Assembly (NCBI RefSeq): GCF_024519315.1
Contig: NZ_JANIIC010000023.1
Span: forward strand, 62,001-126,000
Direction of reading: 5' to 3'
Length of the DNA stretch: 64,000 nt
Source: Streptomyces malaysiensis subsp. samsunensis
GTDB lineage: Bacteria; Actinomycetota; Actinomycetes; Streptomycetales; Streptomycetaceae
A program made the position numbers and the translations under genes. Below the pieces are notes generated by a model. The model was not told the origin of the DNA. It searched no databases and was given only the letters and a program-made list of their open reading frames with translations. Below, one piece after another: positions 47,655 through 56,911 of this stretch (the stretch's first letter is position 1; each line of letters begins with the position of its first letter).

Positions 47655-47948
47655 CGGACACCGCGCGGGCCATGACCCGAACGCCGTACCGCGGTGGCGC
47701 GGGGAGCGGACCGGGGAGGTGTGCCACGGCATGACGGCGCCACTGCGCACGGCCGTCGCACCGCACCCCATGCCACGCGGCTGACCTGCGCCGACGGCCC
47801 CGGCGGAGGCGGGGTGGCGAGGCGTCACGCGGCCGGAGGGCGAGCGGCCGGGAGCGTTTCCCGATGCGCGGACGCCCGCCATCCGGCCGACGCGCACGGG
47901 CCGTGTGGGTGCTCGACCTGCTCCGCCCCGGATGACAGCGTGGCCGGC

Positions 47949-49994
47949 ATGGAGCACAGCCCAGGACCGCAAAACGTGCGCGCGAGGCTGCTGCTGGCCA
48001 GCGCCACCATGCTCTTCGTCGAGCTCGCGCTGATCCGGTGGACCGGCGCCAATATCGTCCATCTGAGTTATTTCTCGAACTTCATCCTCTTGGGCTCGTT
48101 CCTCGGGATCGGCCTGGGATTCCTGCTGCCCGCGGGCCGTGGGCAGTGGCTCACCCGCTGGACACCCGTCCCGCTCGCCGTTCTCGTCGTGCTGGTACGG
48201 GAGTTCCCCGTGCAGGTGCGGCAGACCAGCGGCGAGGTCATCTACTTCACCGCCGTGAAGACCACCGGTCTGCCCCAGTGGGTGACCCTGCCGGTGCTCT
48301 TCGGGCTGACCGCGCTCATCATGATGGCCATCGGAAAGATGACGGCCGATCAGTTCCGTAAGCTGCCCTCCCTGGAGGCGTACCGCTTCGACCTGCTGGG
48401 GTCGCTCACCGGCTCGGTGTCCTTCGCGCTGCTCTCCTGGCTGCGCGCACCGTCGGTGGTGTGGGGTGTGATCGCCGCGGTGGCGCTGCTGACCCTCGGC
48501 GGCCGCCGCAACACCATCAGATACACGGTTCCGCTGGCGTTGATGGTGGCCGTCCTGGCCCTGGAGACGGCGGCCAGCGGCATCTCCTGGTCCCCCTACT
48601 ACAAGATCGAGGTCACCAAGCCGACCTCGGGCAGCCGGGACTACAAGATCTCCGCCAATGGCGTACCGCACCAGTCCATCGCCCCGCTGAAGGTGCTCAG
48701 ACGCCCGGACTCCCCGTACGAGCAGCCCTACCGCGAGACACCGAAGAACTCCCACCGCCGGGTGCTGGTCATCGGGGCGGGCAACGGCAACGACGTGGCG
48801 ATGGCGCTCGCCCACGGCGCCCAGCGGGTGGACGCGGTGGAGATCGACCCCCGGCTACAGGAGATCGGCGCGTCACTGCATCCGGCCCGGCCCTATGACA
48901 ACCCCCGGGTGCATGTGCACATCAACGACGGCCGGGCCTTCCTCGAGCGCACCAAGACCCGCTACGACCTGGTCGTCCTCGCCCTGCCGGACTCCCTGAC
49001 CCTGGTGTCGGGCGCCAGCAACCTGCGCCTGGAGAGCTATCTGTTCACCCGTCAGGCGTTCGAGGCGGCGCACCGCCACCTCGCCCCCGGCGGCGCGTTC
49101 GCCATGTACAACTACTACCGCCAGAACTGGCTCATCGACCGGTTCGGCTCCTCGCTCACCTCCGTCTTCGGACACGCCCCCTGCATCACCCACTACGGAG
49201 GCAAGAAGGCGGCCATCCTGGTGGCCGGTGCCACCTCGAGCGACCAGTCCTGCACCGCCTCCGTATGGCGTCCCTCGGGCCCGGTGCCCTCGGCCGCCGG
49301 TGACGACCACCCCTTCCCCTATTTGCTGCACCGCACCATCCCCACCCTCTATATCGGGGTGCTGGGCGCGATCCTGCTGGTGACGCTGGTGTCGGTACGG
49401 CTGACCGGTGTCCGGCTGAGGGGTACCGCCCGCTATGTGGACATGTTCCTGCTCGGCGCGGCGTTCATGCTGCTGGAGACCAAGAACGTGATCGGGTTCG
49501 CCCTCTACTTCGGCACCACCTGGCTGGTCAACGCCATGGTCTTCGCGGGTGTGCTGCTCGCCGTGCTGTGCGCGGTGGAGGTCCGGCGCAGATTGCGCCG
49601 GGTCAACCAGCTGGTGCTACAGCTGATGCTCTTCTCCAGCCTCGCGATCGCCTGGCTGATCCCGTCCGATCTGGTGCTGGGGCTGCCCTTCGCCCCCCGG
49701 CTGGCCGCCGCGATCGCGCTGGCCTTCGCCCCCATCTTCTGCGCCAACCTCATCTTCTCCGACCGGCTGGCGGCGGCCTCCGACCCCACCTCGGCGTTCG
49801 GCGCCAATCTGCTGGGCTCCCTGTTCGGCGGCACCCTGGAGTATCTGGCCCTGCTCACCGGCTATCAGGCGCTGCTGCTGGTCGTGGCGGTGCTGTACGC
49901 GGGTGCCTGTGTGGCCATGCGTTTCACCCGCCGCGGCCCCGGCGACGTCGCCACCCACGAACCACTCACCGTGCAGACGGCGCCACGCCCCTGA
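47949..49994 (+). CDS. Polytopic membrane protein with spermidine-synthase-like domain
   Basis: 681 residues. About six helices occupy residues 12-215, then a soluble Rossmann domain (about 225-460) with VLVIGAGNGNDVAMALAHG (SAM-type glycine loop), VDAVEIDPRLQEIG and YDLVVLALPDS, then about seven more helices. The middle part is homologous to spermidine synthases, but the aspartates needed for aminopropyl transfer are not evident, so a different transferase or binding role is likely. The ATG at 47949 has no clear ribosome site. The 294 bp upstream hold nothing recognisable. Confidence 0.82.
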   Translation: MEHSPGPQNVRARLLLASATMLFVELALIRWTGANIVHLSYFSNFILLGSFLGIGLGFLLPAGRGQWLTRWTPVPLAVLVVLVREFPVQVRQTSGEVIYFTAVKTTGLPQWVTLPVLFGLTALIMMAIGKMTADQFRKLPSLEAYRFDLLGSLTGSVSFALLSWLRAPSVVWGVIAAVALLTLGGRRNTIRYTVPLALMVAVLALETAASGISWSPYYKIEVTKPTSGSRDYKISANGVPHQSIAPLKVLRRPDSPYEQPYRETPKNSHRRVLVIGAGNGNDVAMALAHGAQRVDAVEIDPRLQEIGASLHPARPYDNPRVHVHINDGRAFLERTKTRYDLVVLALPDSLTLVSGASNLRLESYLFTRQAFEAAHRHLAPGGAFAMYNYYRQNWLIDRFGSSLTSVFGHAPCITHYGGKKAAILVAGATSSDQSCTASVWRPSGPVPSAAGDDHPFPYLLHRTIPTLYIGVLGAILLVTLVSVRLTGVRLRGTARYVDMFLLGAAFMLLETKNVIGFALYFGTTWLVNAMVFAGVLLAVLCAVEVRRRLRRVNQLVLQLMLFSSLAIAWLIPSDLVLGLPFAPRLAAAIALAFAPIFCANLIFSDRLAAASDPTSAFGANLLGSLFGGTLEYLALLTGYQALLLVVAVLYAGACVAMRFTRRGPGDVATHEPLTVQTAPRP

Positions 49995-50017
49995 ACACCC
50001 TCCCCAGCGCAGCCTCA

Positions 50018-50050
50018 GCCGCCCCCGGCCGCCTTCCGGCCGGGGGCGGC
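50018..50050. terminator. Bidirectional 13-bp hairpin terminator
   Basis: Arms GCCGCCCCCGGCC and its complement with a 7-nt loop lie between the convergent spermidine-synthase-like gene and the lipoprotein gene. Confidence 0.8.
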
Positions 50051-50076
50051 CGCGTCCGTGGCGCGGGCCGCCGCGG

Positions 50077-51150
50077 TCACTCGAACATGACGTAGTCGGG
50101 GCGTGGCCGCAGGGCCAGCACCTCCTCCGGGGTCATCAGCCGGCTCCCCTCGGTGTCCTCCTCGTAGAAGAGCTTGAAGCCGGTGTGCACACCCTCGGGC
50201 TGGTTCTTGACCAGCTGCCGCCAGGTGTCGCGCTTCATCCCCGGTGAACCGATGCCGTCCGCGCTCTTGATGAGCACCACACCCGGCTGCGGGCGCAGCG
50301 CGGACTGGTCCTGGACGACGGACATGGCCACCTGGTGGAAGACGAGCGGCTTCTGCGGCAGATCGTGTTCGGCGACGATCCCGGAGAGATGGCGGGCCAC
50401 ATCGGTGAGCTCCTTGCCGCTGGTGCGGCCGTAGGTGTTCCCCGGCACCTCGCCCGGACCCATCTCCCACTCCGGGTCCAGCGCTATGCCGACATCGGGG
50501 TGGACCAGCCATTCGCGCAACGCCTTGACCTCGCCGAGCACCGATGCCCGGCCCGGCTGGATGTTCAGCAGCAGCAGGGCACGATGGCGCTTGGCCGCGT
50601 CGTGGAAGCGGCGGATGGTGTCGGGGGAGGTGCGCGAGCGATAGCTGCCGTCGGGGCCCGCGGAGCTGTTGGCGACGGTCGCGAGGAGTTCGAGCACCGG
50701 CTGCGGTTCGCGGTCCGCGGCGTAGGCGCGGGCGGTCTTCTCGATCTGGCGCACACGGTCGTCGAGATCCCCGATGCCGAGCCGGCCGAGCGCGTCGGCC
50801 CCGGGCAGTCCGCAGTAGCCCACCAGGCGGTAGCGGGACAGCTCCCGGCCGCCCCGGGGCAGCTCCGGCGGCGGTTTCGGAGTGGGGGAGGGGGAGGGCT
50901 TGGACGGGGCGGCGGACGGGGAGGGCTTCGCACTTCTGGAGCCTTGCGAGCCCGCTCCGGAGGCGGAGTCGGCCGACTCCTCGCCGCAGCCCGCGAGCAG
51001 GCCGAGCCCGGCCGCCGCGGCCACCGAGAGCATGCCACGGCGGCTGGGCGGTGGTGTCCCCGACCCCTCGCCGCCGTCGCCGTCCCCCGGGGCGTCCCGC
51101 CCGGCCGAAGCCGTGTCGGTCATTGGCGTTCCAGATGTGCTGTGAGCCAC
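50077..51150 (-). CDS. Lipoprotein of unknown function
   Basis: 357 residues. A twin-arginine-like start (SRRGMLSVAAAAGLGLL) leads to the lipobox LLAGC; a Ser/Pro/Lys linker (SPSPTPKPPPELP) follows. The folded part (about 120-357) alternates beta strands and helices as in TIM barrels: YRLVGYCGLPGADALGRLG, LLLLNIQPGRASV, VGIALDPEWEMGPG, KPLVFHQVAMSV and VHTGFKLFYEEDT. Acidic residues at barrel-end positions (DPEWEM) could be catalytic, but no named glycosidase family is recognised. GTG 51150 with GGAGG is chosen; ATG 51123 is an alternative. Possible Tat export. Confidence 0.75.
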   Translation of the reverse strand: MAHSTSGTPMTDTASAGRDAPGDGDGGEGSGTPPPSRRGMLSVAAAAGLGLLAGCGEESADSASGAGSQGSRSAKPSPSAAPSKPSPSPTPKPPPELPRGGRELSRYRLVGYCGLPGADALGRLGIGDLDDRVRQIEKTARAYAADREPQPVLELLATVANSSAGPDGSYRSRTSPDTIRRFHDAAKRHRALLLLNIQPGRASVLGEVKALREWLVHPDVGIALDPEWEMGPGEVPGNTYGRTSGKELTDVARHLSGIVAEHDLPQKPLVFHQVAMSVVQDQSALRPQPGVVLIKSADGIGSPGMKRDTWRQLVKNQPEGVHTGFKLFYEEDTEGSRLMTPEEVLALRPRPDYVMFE

Positions 51151-51411
51151 GTTCCCTCCGTCCGCGGTGCCCGGTCGGCGGACCGGACACCGGTCTGTTG
51201 TGCGGGCCGATGGGTTGTCCGTGCCAGGCAGCCTGTCCGGTATGACGAAGGCGAAACGGAATAGTGTCCACCGGGCGGAGGGCATGCGTCGCCTTCGGCC
51301 CGGGCAGACGGACAGTGGTGGGGTACGGGACGTTCGAACGAGGTCGGCGAGGCCGTCGACCGGCCCCAACACGCCCTGGAACAAGTCCCGTTGGCGCTCC
51401 TCGGGGCCGCG

Positions 51412-52389
51412 TCAGGCGGCCGGTTCCGGCGGGCTCAGACGGCGGATCGGCGCGCCCTGGAGATAGGCGCGGATGTCCTCCACCACATCGCCGTAGAACC
51501 GCTCGTAGTTGGCGCGGGTGACATAGCCCAGATGCGGGGTGGCCAGCAGATGGGGGAGCGTACGGAACGGGTCACCCGGCGGCAGCGGCTCGTGTTCGAA
51601 CACATCGACCGCCGCGCCCGCGATCCAGCCGTCCCGCAGCGCCCGCGCGAGCGCCGTCTGGTCCACGATCGCGGCACGGGAGGTGTTCACCAGGAGCGCC
51701 GTGGGACGCATCCGCCTCAGCTCGGGTGCGCCCAGCAGCCCCCGGGTGCGGTCGCCGAGCACCAGGTGCACCGAGACGATGTCACTGCTCTCCAGCAGCT
51801 CCTCCTTGGAGCCGGCCGCCCGCACCCCCGCCGCCTCCGCGCGCTCGGCCGTCAGATTCGCGCTCCACGCGGCCACCTCCATACCGAAGGCCCGGCCGAC
51901 TCGCGCCACCTGGGTGCCGATCCTGCCCAGCCCCAGCAACCCCAGACGGCGGCCGTACAGATCGGTGCCGACGGTGCTCTGCCACGGCCCGCCGTCCCGC
52001 ACCGCCGTGCTCTCCGGCACCACATGGCGGGCCAGCCCCAGGATCAGCGCCCAGGTGAGCTCGGCGGTCGGTTGCGCGGCGCCGCCCGTGCCGCACACGG
52101 TGACGCCGTGGCGGGCGGCGGCCTCCAGATCGACCGACGCGTTGCGCATCCCCGTGGTGACCAGCAGCCTCAGCTTTGGCAGCCGGGCGAACAGCGATGC
52201 GGGGAAGGGGGTGCGCTCCCGCATGATGACCACGATCTCGCAGTCCCCGATCGCCTCGGCCACCGCGTCCTCACCGGCGATGTACTCGTGGACCGGCACC
52301 ACGTCCACCGCGTCGAGCACACCCGACCAGTCGGCCGACGACAGTGCCACGTCCTGATAGTCGTCGAGCACGGCGCAGCGCAGCTTCAT
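51412..52389 (-). CDS. D-2-hydroxyacid dehydrogenase
   Basis: 325 residues, cytosolic NAD-dependent oxidoreductase. NAD fold GLLGLGRIGTQVARVGRAFG, catalytic Arg in NTSRAAIVDQ, Glu in VDVFEHEPLPP and His in ATPHLGYVT. Closest in look to the phosphoglycerate/hydroxypyruvate branch, but lacks the ACT domain of SerA, so the substrate is open. It stands alone; the 260-bp gap before the lipoprotein gene holds no recognised element. Confidence 0.9.
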   Translation of the reverse strand: MKLRCAVLDDYQDVALSSADWSGVLDAVDVVPVHEYIAGEDAVAEAIGDCEIVVIMRERTPFPASLFARLPKLRLLVTTGMRNASVDLEAAARHGVTVCGTGGAAQPTAELTWALILGLARHVVPESTAVRDGGPWQSTVGTDLYGRRLGLLGLGRIGTQVARVGRAFGMEVAAWSANLTAERAEAAGVRAAGSKEELLESSDIVSVHLVLGDRTRGLLGAPELRRMRPTALLVNTSRAAIVDQTALARALRDGWIAGAAVDVFEHEPLPPGDPFRTLPHLLATPHLGYVTRANYERFYGDVVEDIRAYLQGAPIRRLSPPEPAA

Positions 52390-52686
52390 GGGACTACCTC
52401 TGTTTCCTCGGACGGGTACGGTGTTTCTACCACCCGTGTGAAGCCGACCCGGAAACGGGGGCCTGACACGTCGTCACCGCGTTTGCGGCGCCACCCTTCC
52501 GGATGACATCGGCTATGCGAGCGCCATGTGACAGACGTGTGTTTTCGCCGAAAGTTGGCCTCTCATGGGGTGCTGAGACACGTGTGGTTGTTTTGCGTAG
52601 TGGCACACAGGGCACCGCACCGTCTGAACAGCAGGCATAATCGCTGCTGCGATGGGCGCAGACGCCCAGAAAGGGGACGAAGTGAA

Positions 52687-53484
52687 GTGAACGCGTTGAG
52701 CGCGGACAACAGTGTGGGTTCGACCATCGAGGTGCTGGAGGCCGAACTCCCCCATCTCCAGAAGCAACAGGAGGCCCTCAAGGGTGATTTGGAGGCCGTC
52801 ACCAAGCGGCTGGAGGCGGTCAGCACCGCCCTGAGCAGCCTTCAGGCGCTCTCCACCTCCGCGGTGCCGGAGCAGGCGGGCAACGGTGCCGCGGCCGCGG
52901 TGGCGGCGCCTGTGGCCGAGGCCACCCCGGCCGAGCCGGCCGCGGAGCCCGCCGCCGAGGCCACGGCCGAGGCCGAGCCGGAGTCCACCGAGGACACGGC
53001 CGCCACCGGCCGTACCTCCGCCGCCACCCGCAAGGCCGCCATCGGCCGCCAGCGCAGCAGGGGCAAGGCGGGCAAGGCGCCGGCCACGGGACGGGCCACC
53101 AAGACGGCGGCCAAGAAGACCGCCGCCGCCAAGAAGACCGCCGCGAAGACCGCGGCGAAGGCTCCCAAGTCCACCAAGGCCACGGTGAAGGCCACCGCGA
53201 AGCCCGCCAAGAACACCAAGGCCGCGGAGAAGGCCACCAAGGAGACCGCCGCCAAGGAGACGGCCACCACCTCCGAGCGCTCCACGGGGCTCGCCGACAG
53301 CGTGCTGAACGCGCTGCGCAAGGCCGGCCGTCCCATGCGCGCCCAGGAGGTCAACGAGGCCCTGGGCCGCGACGAGACCCGCACCAATGTGAACTCGGTG
53401 CGCAACACCCTCGAGCGGCTGCGCTCCTCGGACCGGGCCCAGCGCTCCGGCCGTGGCCTGTACGAGGCCACGGCCACGAGCTGA
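52687..53484 (+). CDS. Histone-H1-like Lys/Ala-rich protein with C-terminal winged helix
   Basis: 265 residues in three parts. Residues 8-55 form a coiled coil (IEVLEAELPHLQKQQEALKG), 60-105 are Ala/Glu/Pro-rich and acidic, and 110-205 are a basic tail of AAKK/KTAAK-type repeats like eukaryotic H1 and the tail of HupS. Residues 210-260 look like a small winged helix (SVLNALRKAGRPMRAQEVNEA, NVNSVRNTLERLRSSDR). It probably binds and compacts DNA. The GTG follows AAAGGGGAC at long spacing, and a CATAAT -10 lies near 52636. No HU domain is present, so it is not HupS. Confidence 0.82.
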   Translation: MNALSADNSVGSTIEVLEAELPHLQKQQEALKGDLEAVTKRLEAVSTALSSLQALSTSAVPEQAGNGAAAAVAAPVAEATPAEPAAEPAAEATAEAEPESTEDTAATGRTSAATRKAAIGRQRSRGKAGKAPATGRATKTAAKKTAAAKKTAAKTAAKAPKSTKATVKATAKPAKNTKAAEKATKETAAKETATTSERSTGLADSVLNALRKAGRPMRAQEVNEALGRDETRTNVNSVRNTLERLRSSDRAQRSGRGLYEATATS

Positions 53485-53490
53485 GTGCCG

Positions 53491-54183
53491 TCAGTTCACC
53501 GCCACCCATGTGTAGCGGTGTTCGGGACGGCCGGTGTCCCCGTACTTGAGGGTGAGGCTGATACGGCCCGCATGCTCGAGGTACTTCAGATAGCGCTGGG
53601 CCGTGGAGCGGCTGATACCGGTGCGCTCCGCCACTTCATGGGCGGAGAGCGGATGGTCGGCCTTGTCCAGGACCCGGCGTATGAGGTCGACGGTGGGCGC
53701 GGAGTGGCCCTTGGGGAGGGAGGGACCGGAGGTGTCGGCGGCCGCGAAGGCGCCGAAGATCCGGTCCACCCTCTCCTGGCCGGTCTCGCCGCGCCCGCCG
53801 ACGTCCTCGAGGGTGCGGCGCAGTCCCGCGTAGGCGTCCAGCTTGCCCCGCAGCCCGGCGAAGCTGAACGGCTTGACCAGGTACTGCAACGCGCCATGGC
53901 GCATCGCGGCCTGGACGGTGGTCACATCACACGCCGCCGTCACCATGATGACGTCGGCGTGGTGGCCCAGCTGGCGCATCCGCCGCACCAGTGTCAGCCC
54001 GGTCTCGTCCGGCAGATAGTGGTCGAGCAGTACGAGGTCGACCGGGGTGCGTTCGAGGGTGGCGAGGGCCTGGGCGGCGGTATGGGCGCGGGCGGTGACC
54101 CGGTAGCCGGGCACCTGGGCCACATACGCAGCGTTGATCTCGGCGACGTGGAAGTCGTCGTCCACGACAAGAACGTCGATCAT
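53491..54183 (-). CDS. Response regulator, CitB/DcuR type
   Basis: 230 residues. Receiver domain about 1-120 with acidic pair DDD near residue 9, phospho-Asp in LVLLDHYLPDETG, Thr in MVTAACD and Lys in YLVKPF. The C-terminal HTH is of the CitB class (LSAHEVAERTGISRSTAQRYL). It is co-translated with the sensor kinase (ATGA overlap) and should act on genes for uptake of carboxylic acids or similar ligands; the nearest transporter is the NitT/TauT-type operon just upstream on the other strand. Confidence 0.92.
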   Translation of the reverse strand: MIDVLVVDDDFHVAEINAAYVAQVPGYRVTARAHTAAQALATLERTPVDLVLLDHYLPDETGLTLVRRMRQLGHHADVIMVTAACDVTTVQAAMRHGALQYLVKPFSFAGLRGKLDAYAGLRRTLEDVGGRGETGQERVDRIFGAFAAADTSGPSLPKGHSAPTVDLIRRVLDKADHPLSAHEVAERTGISRSTAQRYLKYLEHAGRISLTLKYGDTGRPEHRYTWVAVN

Positions 54184-55868
54184 CGTGACTCTCCTGCTGC
54201 GGTGAACTCATGAGTGGGTGTGTCGTTCCCGGTGAGGGCCTCGGGCAGGACGACGGTGAACACCGCCCCGCCACCGGCCCGGGCGGTGACCCGGGCCATC
54301 CCTCCGTAACGCTCGGCCAGCCGCCGTACCAGGGCCAGCCCGATGCCCCGGCCGCGCGGCGACACGGTGGCGGACCCCTCGTGGGCACCGGGGGCGGCCT
54401 CCGGGGAGCTGGGGAGGGCGGGCGGTTTGGTGGACCAGCCCTCGGTGAAGATCTGTTCGCGCATCCCCGGTGGCACCCCCGGGCCGGTGTCGCTCACCCG
54501 CAGCACGGCGGTGGTGCCCTCGGCCCTCAGCTCGACCTCGATGGACGGAGTGGGGGAGGGGTGTGCGGCCACGGCCTCCAGCGCGTTGTCGATGAGGTTG
54601 CCGAGCACGGTCACCAGATCGCGCGGATCGACCACCCGCGCGGGCAGCAGGGTCGAAGGCGAGATGCGCAGGGCGACCCCGCGCTCGGCCACGATGGCCG
54701 ACTTGCCGACCAGCAGCGCCGACAGCAGCGGATCGTGCACCCGTTCGGAGATCTGCTCGGCCGAGGCGCGCCGGGCGTTGGTGAGCTCGGCCACGAACTG
54801 CGCCGCCCGCTCGTGCAGTCCGAGCTCCAGCAGCCCCAGCAGGGTGTGCAGCCGGTTGGCGTGTTCGTGGTCCTGGGCGCGCAGCGCGTCCAGCAGGCCA
54901 CGGGTGCTGTCCAGCTCGCGGCCCAGCAACTCCAGCTCGGTGCGGTCGCGCAGCGTGGCGACCGCCCCGCCGTCCTTGGTCGGCATGCGGTTGGCGACCA
55001 GCACCCGGCCGCCGCTGACGGTCAGCAGATCCGCGCCGTCCACCCGCCCCGCCAGCACATCGGTGGTACGGCCCGGCGGCAGGGACTCCTCCAGGGTGTG
55101 GCCGGTGGCGTTCGGGAGGATCCCGAGCAGCCGTCCGGCCTCGTCGTTGACCAGGCGGATCCGGCCCTGCCGGTCGAAGGCCACGACGCCTTCGCGGATG
55201 CCGTGCAGCATCGCCTCCCGCTCGTCGAGCAGCGCCGAGATATCGGCGAACGCGACACCGTGGGTACGGCGGCGCAGACGGCGCGAGACGGCGATCGCCG
55301 CCAGGACACCCACTCCGAGCGCCGCTCCCGCGTACAGCAGGAGCCGGGGCACCGCCGCCAGCAGCTGGTCGCGCACGCTGCCGTAGCCGATGCCCACCGA
55401 CACCGCCCCGATGATCCGTCCGTCCCGGGCGTGCAGCGGCACCTTGGCGCGGGCCGAGCGGCCGAGCGTGCCCACATCGATCTGGAGGACCTCCCGGCCC
55501 GAGAGCGCCTCGCGCGGATCGGTGGAGACATGTTCGCCGATCCGGGCGGTGGTGGTGTGCGACCAGCGCACGCCCCGGGAGTCCATCACCACGATGTACA
55601 GCGCCCCGGTGGCCCGGCGGATCCGCTCCGCCGCCCGCTGCACCGGACCCTTCGGGGTGGGCTCGGTGGCGGCGAGGTCCCGGGCGATGTCCGGATCGGC
55701 CGCGGTGGTCTGGGCGATGGCGAGCGCCTGGTGCATCGCCTGGTTGTCGATCTCGGAGCTGAGCGGGGCCAGGAACAGCGCGGTCGCCAGCACCATCACC
55801 CCGGCGGTGATGGACAGCTGCGCGGCGAGTACCTGGCCGGAGACACGCCGAGGCCATCGGATACGCAT
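54180..55868 (-). CDS. Sensor histidine kinase, CitA/DcuS type
   Basis: 562 residues. Helix 1 at about 15-37, a periplasmic PAS-like domain (about 40-180) with TGALYIVVMDSRGVRWSHT and REVLQIDVGTLG, helix 2 at about 183-205, a cytoplasmic PAS domain (AMLHGIREGVVAFDRQGRIR), the phospho-His helix DALRAQDHEHANRLHTLLG and an ATPase domain (NLIDNALEAV, DTGPGVP, GRGIGLALV). This is the citrate/C4-dicarboxylate sensor layout. The ATG at 55866-55868 follows AGGGGG. Divergent from the ABC operon, separated by 230 bp. Confidence 0.92.
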   Translation of the reverse strand: MRIRWPRRVSGQVLAAQLSITAGVMVLATALFLAPLSSEIDNQAMHQALAIAQTTAADPDIARDLAATEPTPKGPVQRAAERIRRATGALYIVVMDSRGVRWSHTTTARIGEHVSTDPREALSGREVLQIDVGTLGRSARAKVPLHARDGRIIGAVSVGIGYGSVRDQLLAAVPRLLLYAGAALGVGVLAAIAVSRRLRRRTHGVAFADISALLDEREAMLHGIREGVVAFDRQGRIRLVNDEAGRLLGILPNATGHTLEESLPPGRTTDVLAGRVDGADLLTVSGGRVLVANRMPTKDGGAVATLRDRTELELLGRELDSTRGLLDALRAQDHEHANRLHTLLGLLELGLHERAAQFVAELTNARRASAEQISERVHDPLLSALLVGKSAIVAERGVALRISPSTLLPARVVDPRDLVTVLGNLIDNALEAVAAHPSPTPSIEVELRAEGTTAVLRVSDTGPGVPPGMREQIFTEGWSTKPPALPSSPEAAPGAHEGSATVSPRGRGIGLALVRRLAERYGGMARVTARAGGGAVFTVVLPEALTGNDTPTHEFTAAGESR

Positions 55869-56085
55869 GACAGGCCCCCTGTCTCCCGTCCCGCGGTCCC
55901 GTGCGCGAGCGGTATTACTTCGTCCGTTTATGGTGCTGTGAACGCACCGTAAAGGCGCCCGGGGCGTATGCCCAGTCTCCGTAGCGTTTTCGTTGCGCGG
56001 GCGCGAGCAAAACGAGCAGAACGGGGTTTGTGAGCGCAAGGGCGGGTTGTGCTCACAAGACTGCCGCTGTGGCCCGGGTCACTCC

Positions 56086-56091
56086 TAGCCT
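56086..56091 (+). promoter_or_regulatory. Leaderless-type -10 before the NitT/TauT operon
   Basis: TAGCCT ends 7 nt before the ATG of the ATPase gene and no Shine-Dalgarno is present, so transcription probably starts at the ATG. No good -35 was seen. Confidence 0.4.
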
Positions 56092-56098
56092 CCCGGCC

Positions 56099-56911
56099 AT
56101 GAGCAGCCACACCAGCCCCGCCATCGAGTTGCGGGGAACGAGCAAGGCGTTCCGGACTCCGTCCGGGGCCCTCCACACAGCGGTCAGGGATCTCGACCTG
56201 ACCGTCGGGCACGGTGAGTTCGTCGCCGTCGTCGGGCCCACCGGTTGCGGCAAGTCCACGACACTGACGCTGGTCAGCGGGTTGGAGGAGCCCACCGAAG
56301 GCGAGGTGCTGGTGGCCGGTGAGCCGGTCCGCGGCATCGCCTCCAACGTGGGCTTCGTCTTCCAGCAGGACGCGGTCTTCCCCTGGCGGAGCGTGCTGTC
56401 GAATGTGATGGCCGGCCCGCGCTTCCGCGGGGTGCCCAAGGCTGAGGCGAAGGAGCGGGCCCGTGAGTGGCTGGCCCGGGTCGGCCTCTCCTCCTTCGAG
56501 GACCGCTATCCGCATCAGCTGTCGGGTGGCCAGCGCAAGCGCGTGGCGCTCGCGTCGACCTTCGTCAACGACCCCGAGATCCTGCTCATGGACGAGCCGT
56601 TCTCGGCGCTCGATGTGCAGACCCGTGCGCTGATGTCGGACGAACTGCTGGAGCTGTGGGCGGGGACCGGCGCATGCGTCGTCTTCGTCACCCACGATCT
56701 GGAGGAGTCCATCGCCCTGGCCGACAAGGTCGTGGTGATGACGGCCGGACCGGCCACCGTCAAGGAGGTCTTCGAAATCGACCTGCCCCGGCCCCGCAAG
56801 GTGGAGTCGGTGCGGCTGGAGCCGCGGTTCGTGGAGATCTACCGGGAGATCTGGTCCTCGCTCGGCGAAGAGGTCCGCATCACCCGTGAGCGAGGTGCCG
56901 TCGATGCCTGA
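56099..56911 (+). CDS. ABC transporter ATPase, NitT/TauT (SsuB) type
   Basis: 270 residues. Walker A VGPTGCGKSTTLTLVSG, Q-loop FVFQQDAVFPWRSV, signature HQLSGGQRKRVALA, Walker B EILLMDEPFSALD and switch HDLEESI. The family imports sulfonates, nitrate, taurine or pyrimidine-like compounds. First gene of a three-gene operon. It ends inside the permease start, giving an 8-bp overlap. Confidence 0.93.
   Translation: MSSHTSPAIELRGTSKAFRTPSGALHTAVRDLDLTVGHGEFVAVVGPTGCGKSTTLTLVSGLEEPTEGEVLVAGEPVRGIASNVGFVFQQDAVFPWRSVLSNVMAGPRFRGVPKAEAKERAREWLARVGLSSFEDRYPHQLSGGQRKRVALASTFVNDPEILLMDEPFSALDVQTRALMSDELLELWAGTGACVVFVTHDLEESIALADKVVVMTAGPATVKEVFEIDLPRPRKVESVRLEPRFVEIYREIWSSLGEEVRITRERGAVDA

Noticed and set aside
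46101..48815. 904-codon minus-strand open frame
   Set aside because: It lies opposite the N-acyltransferase and spermidine-synthase-like genes; composition (His/Arg/Gly-rich) is that of a high-GC antisense frame.
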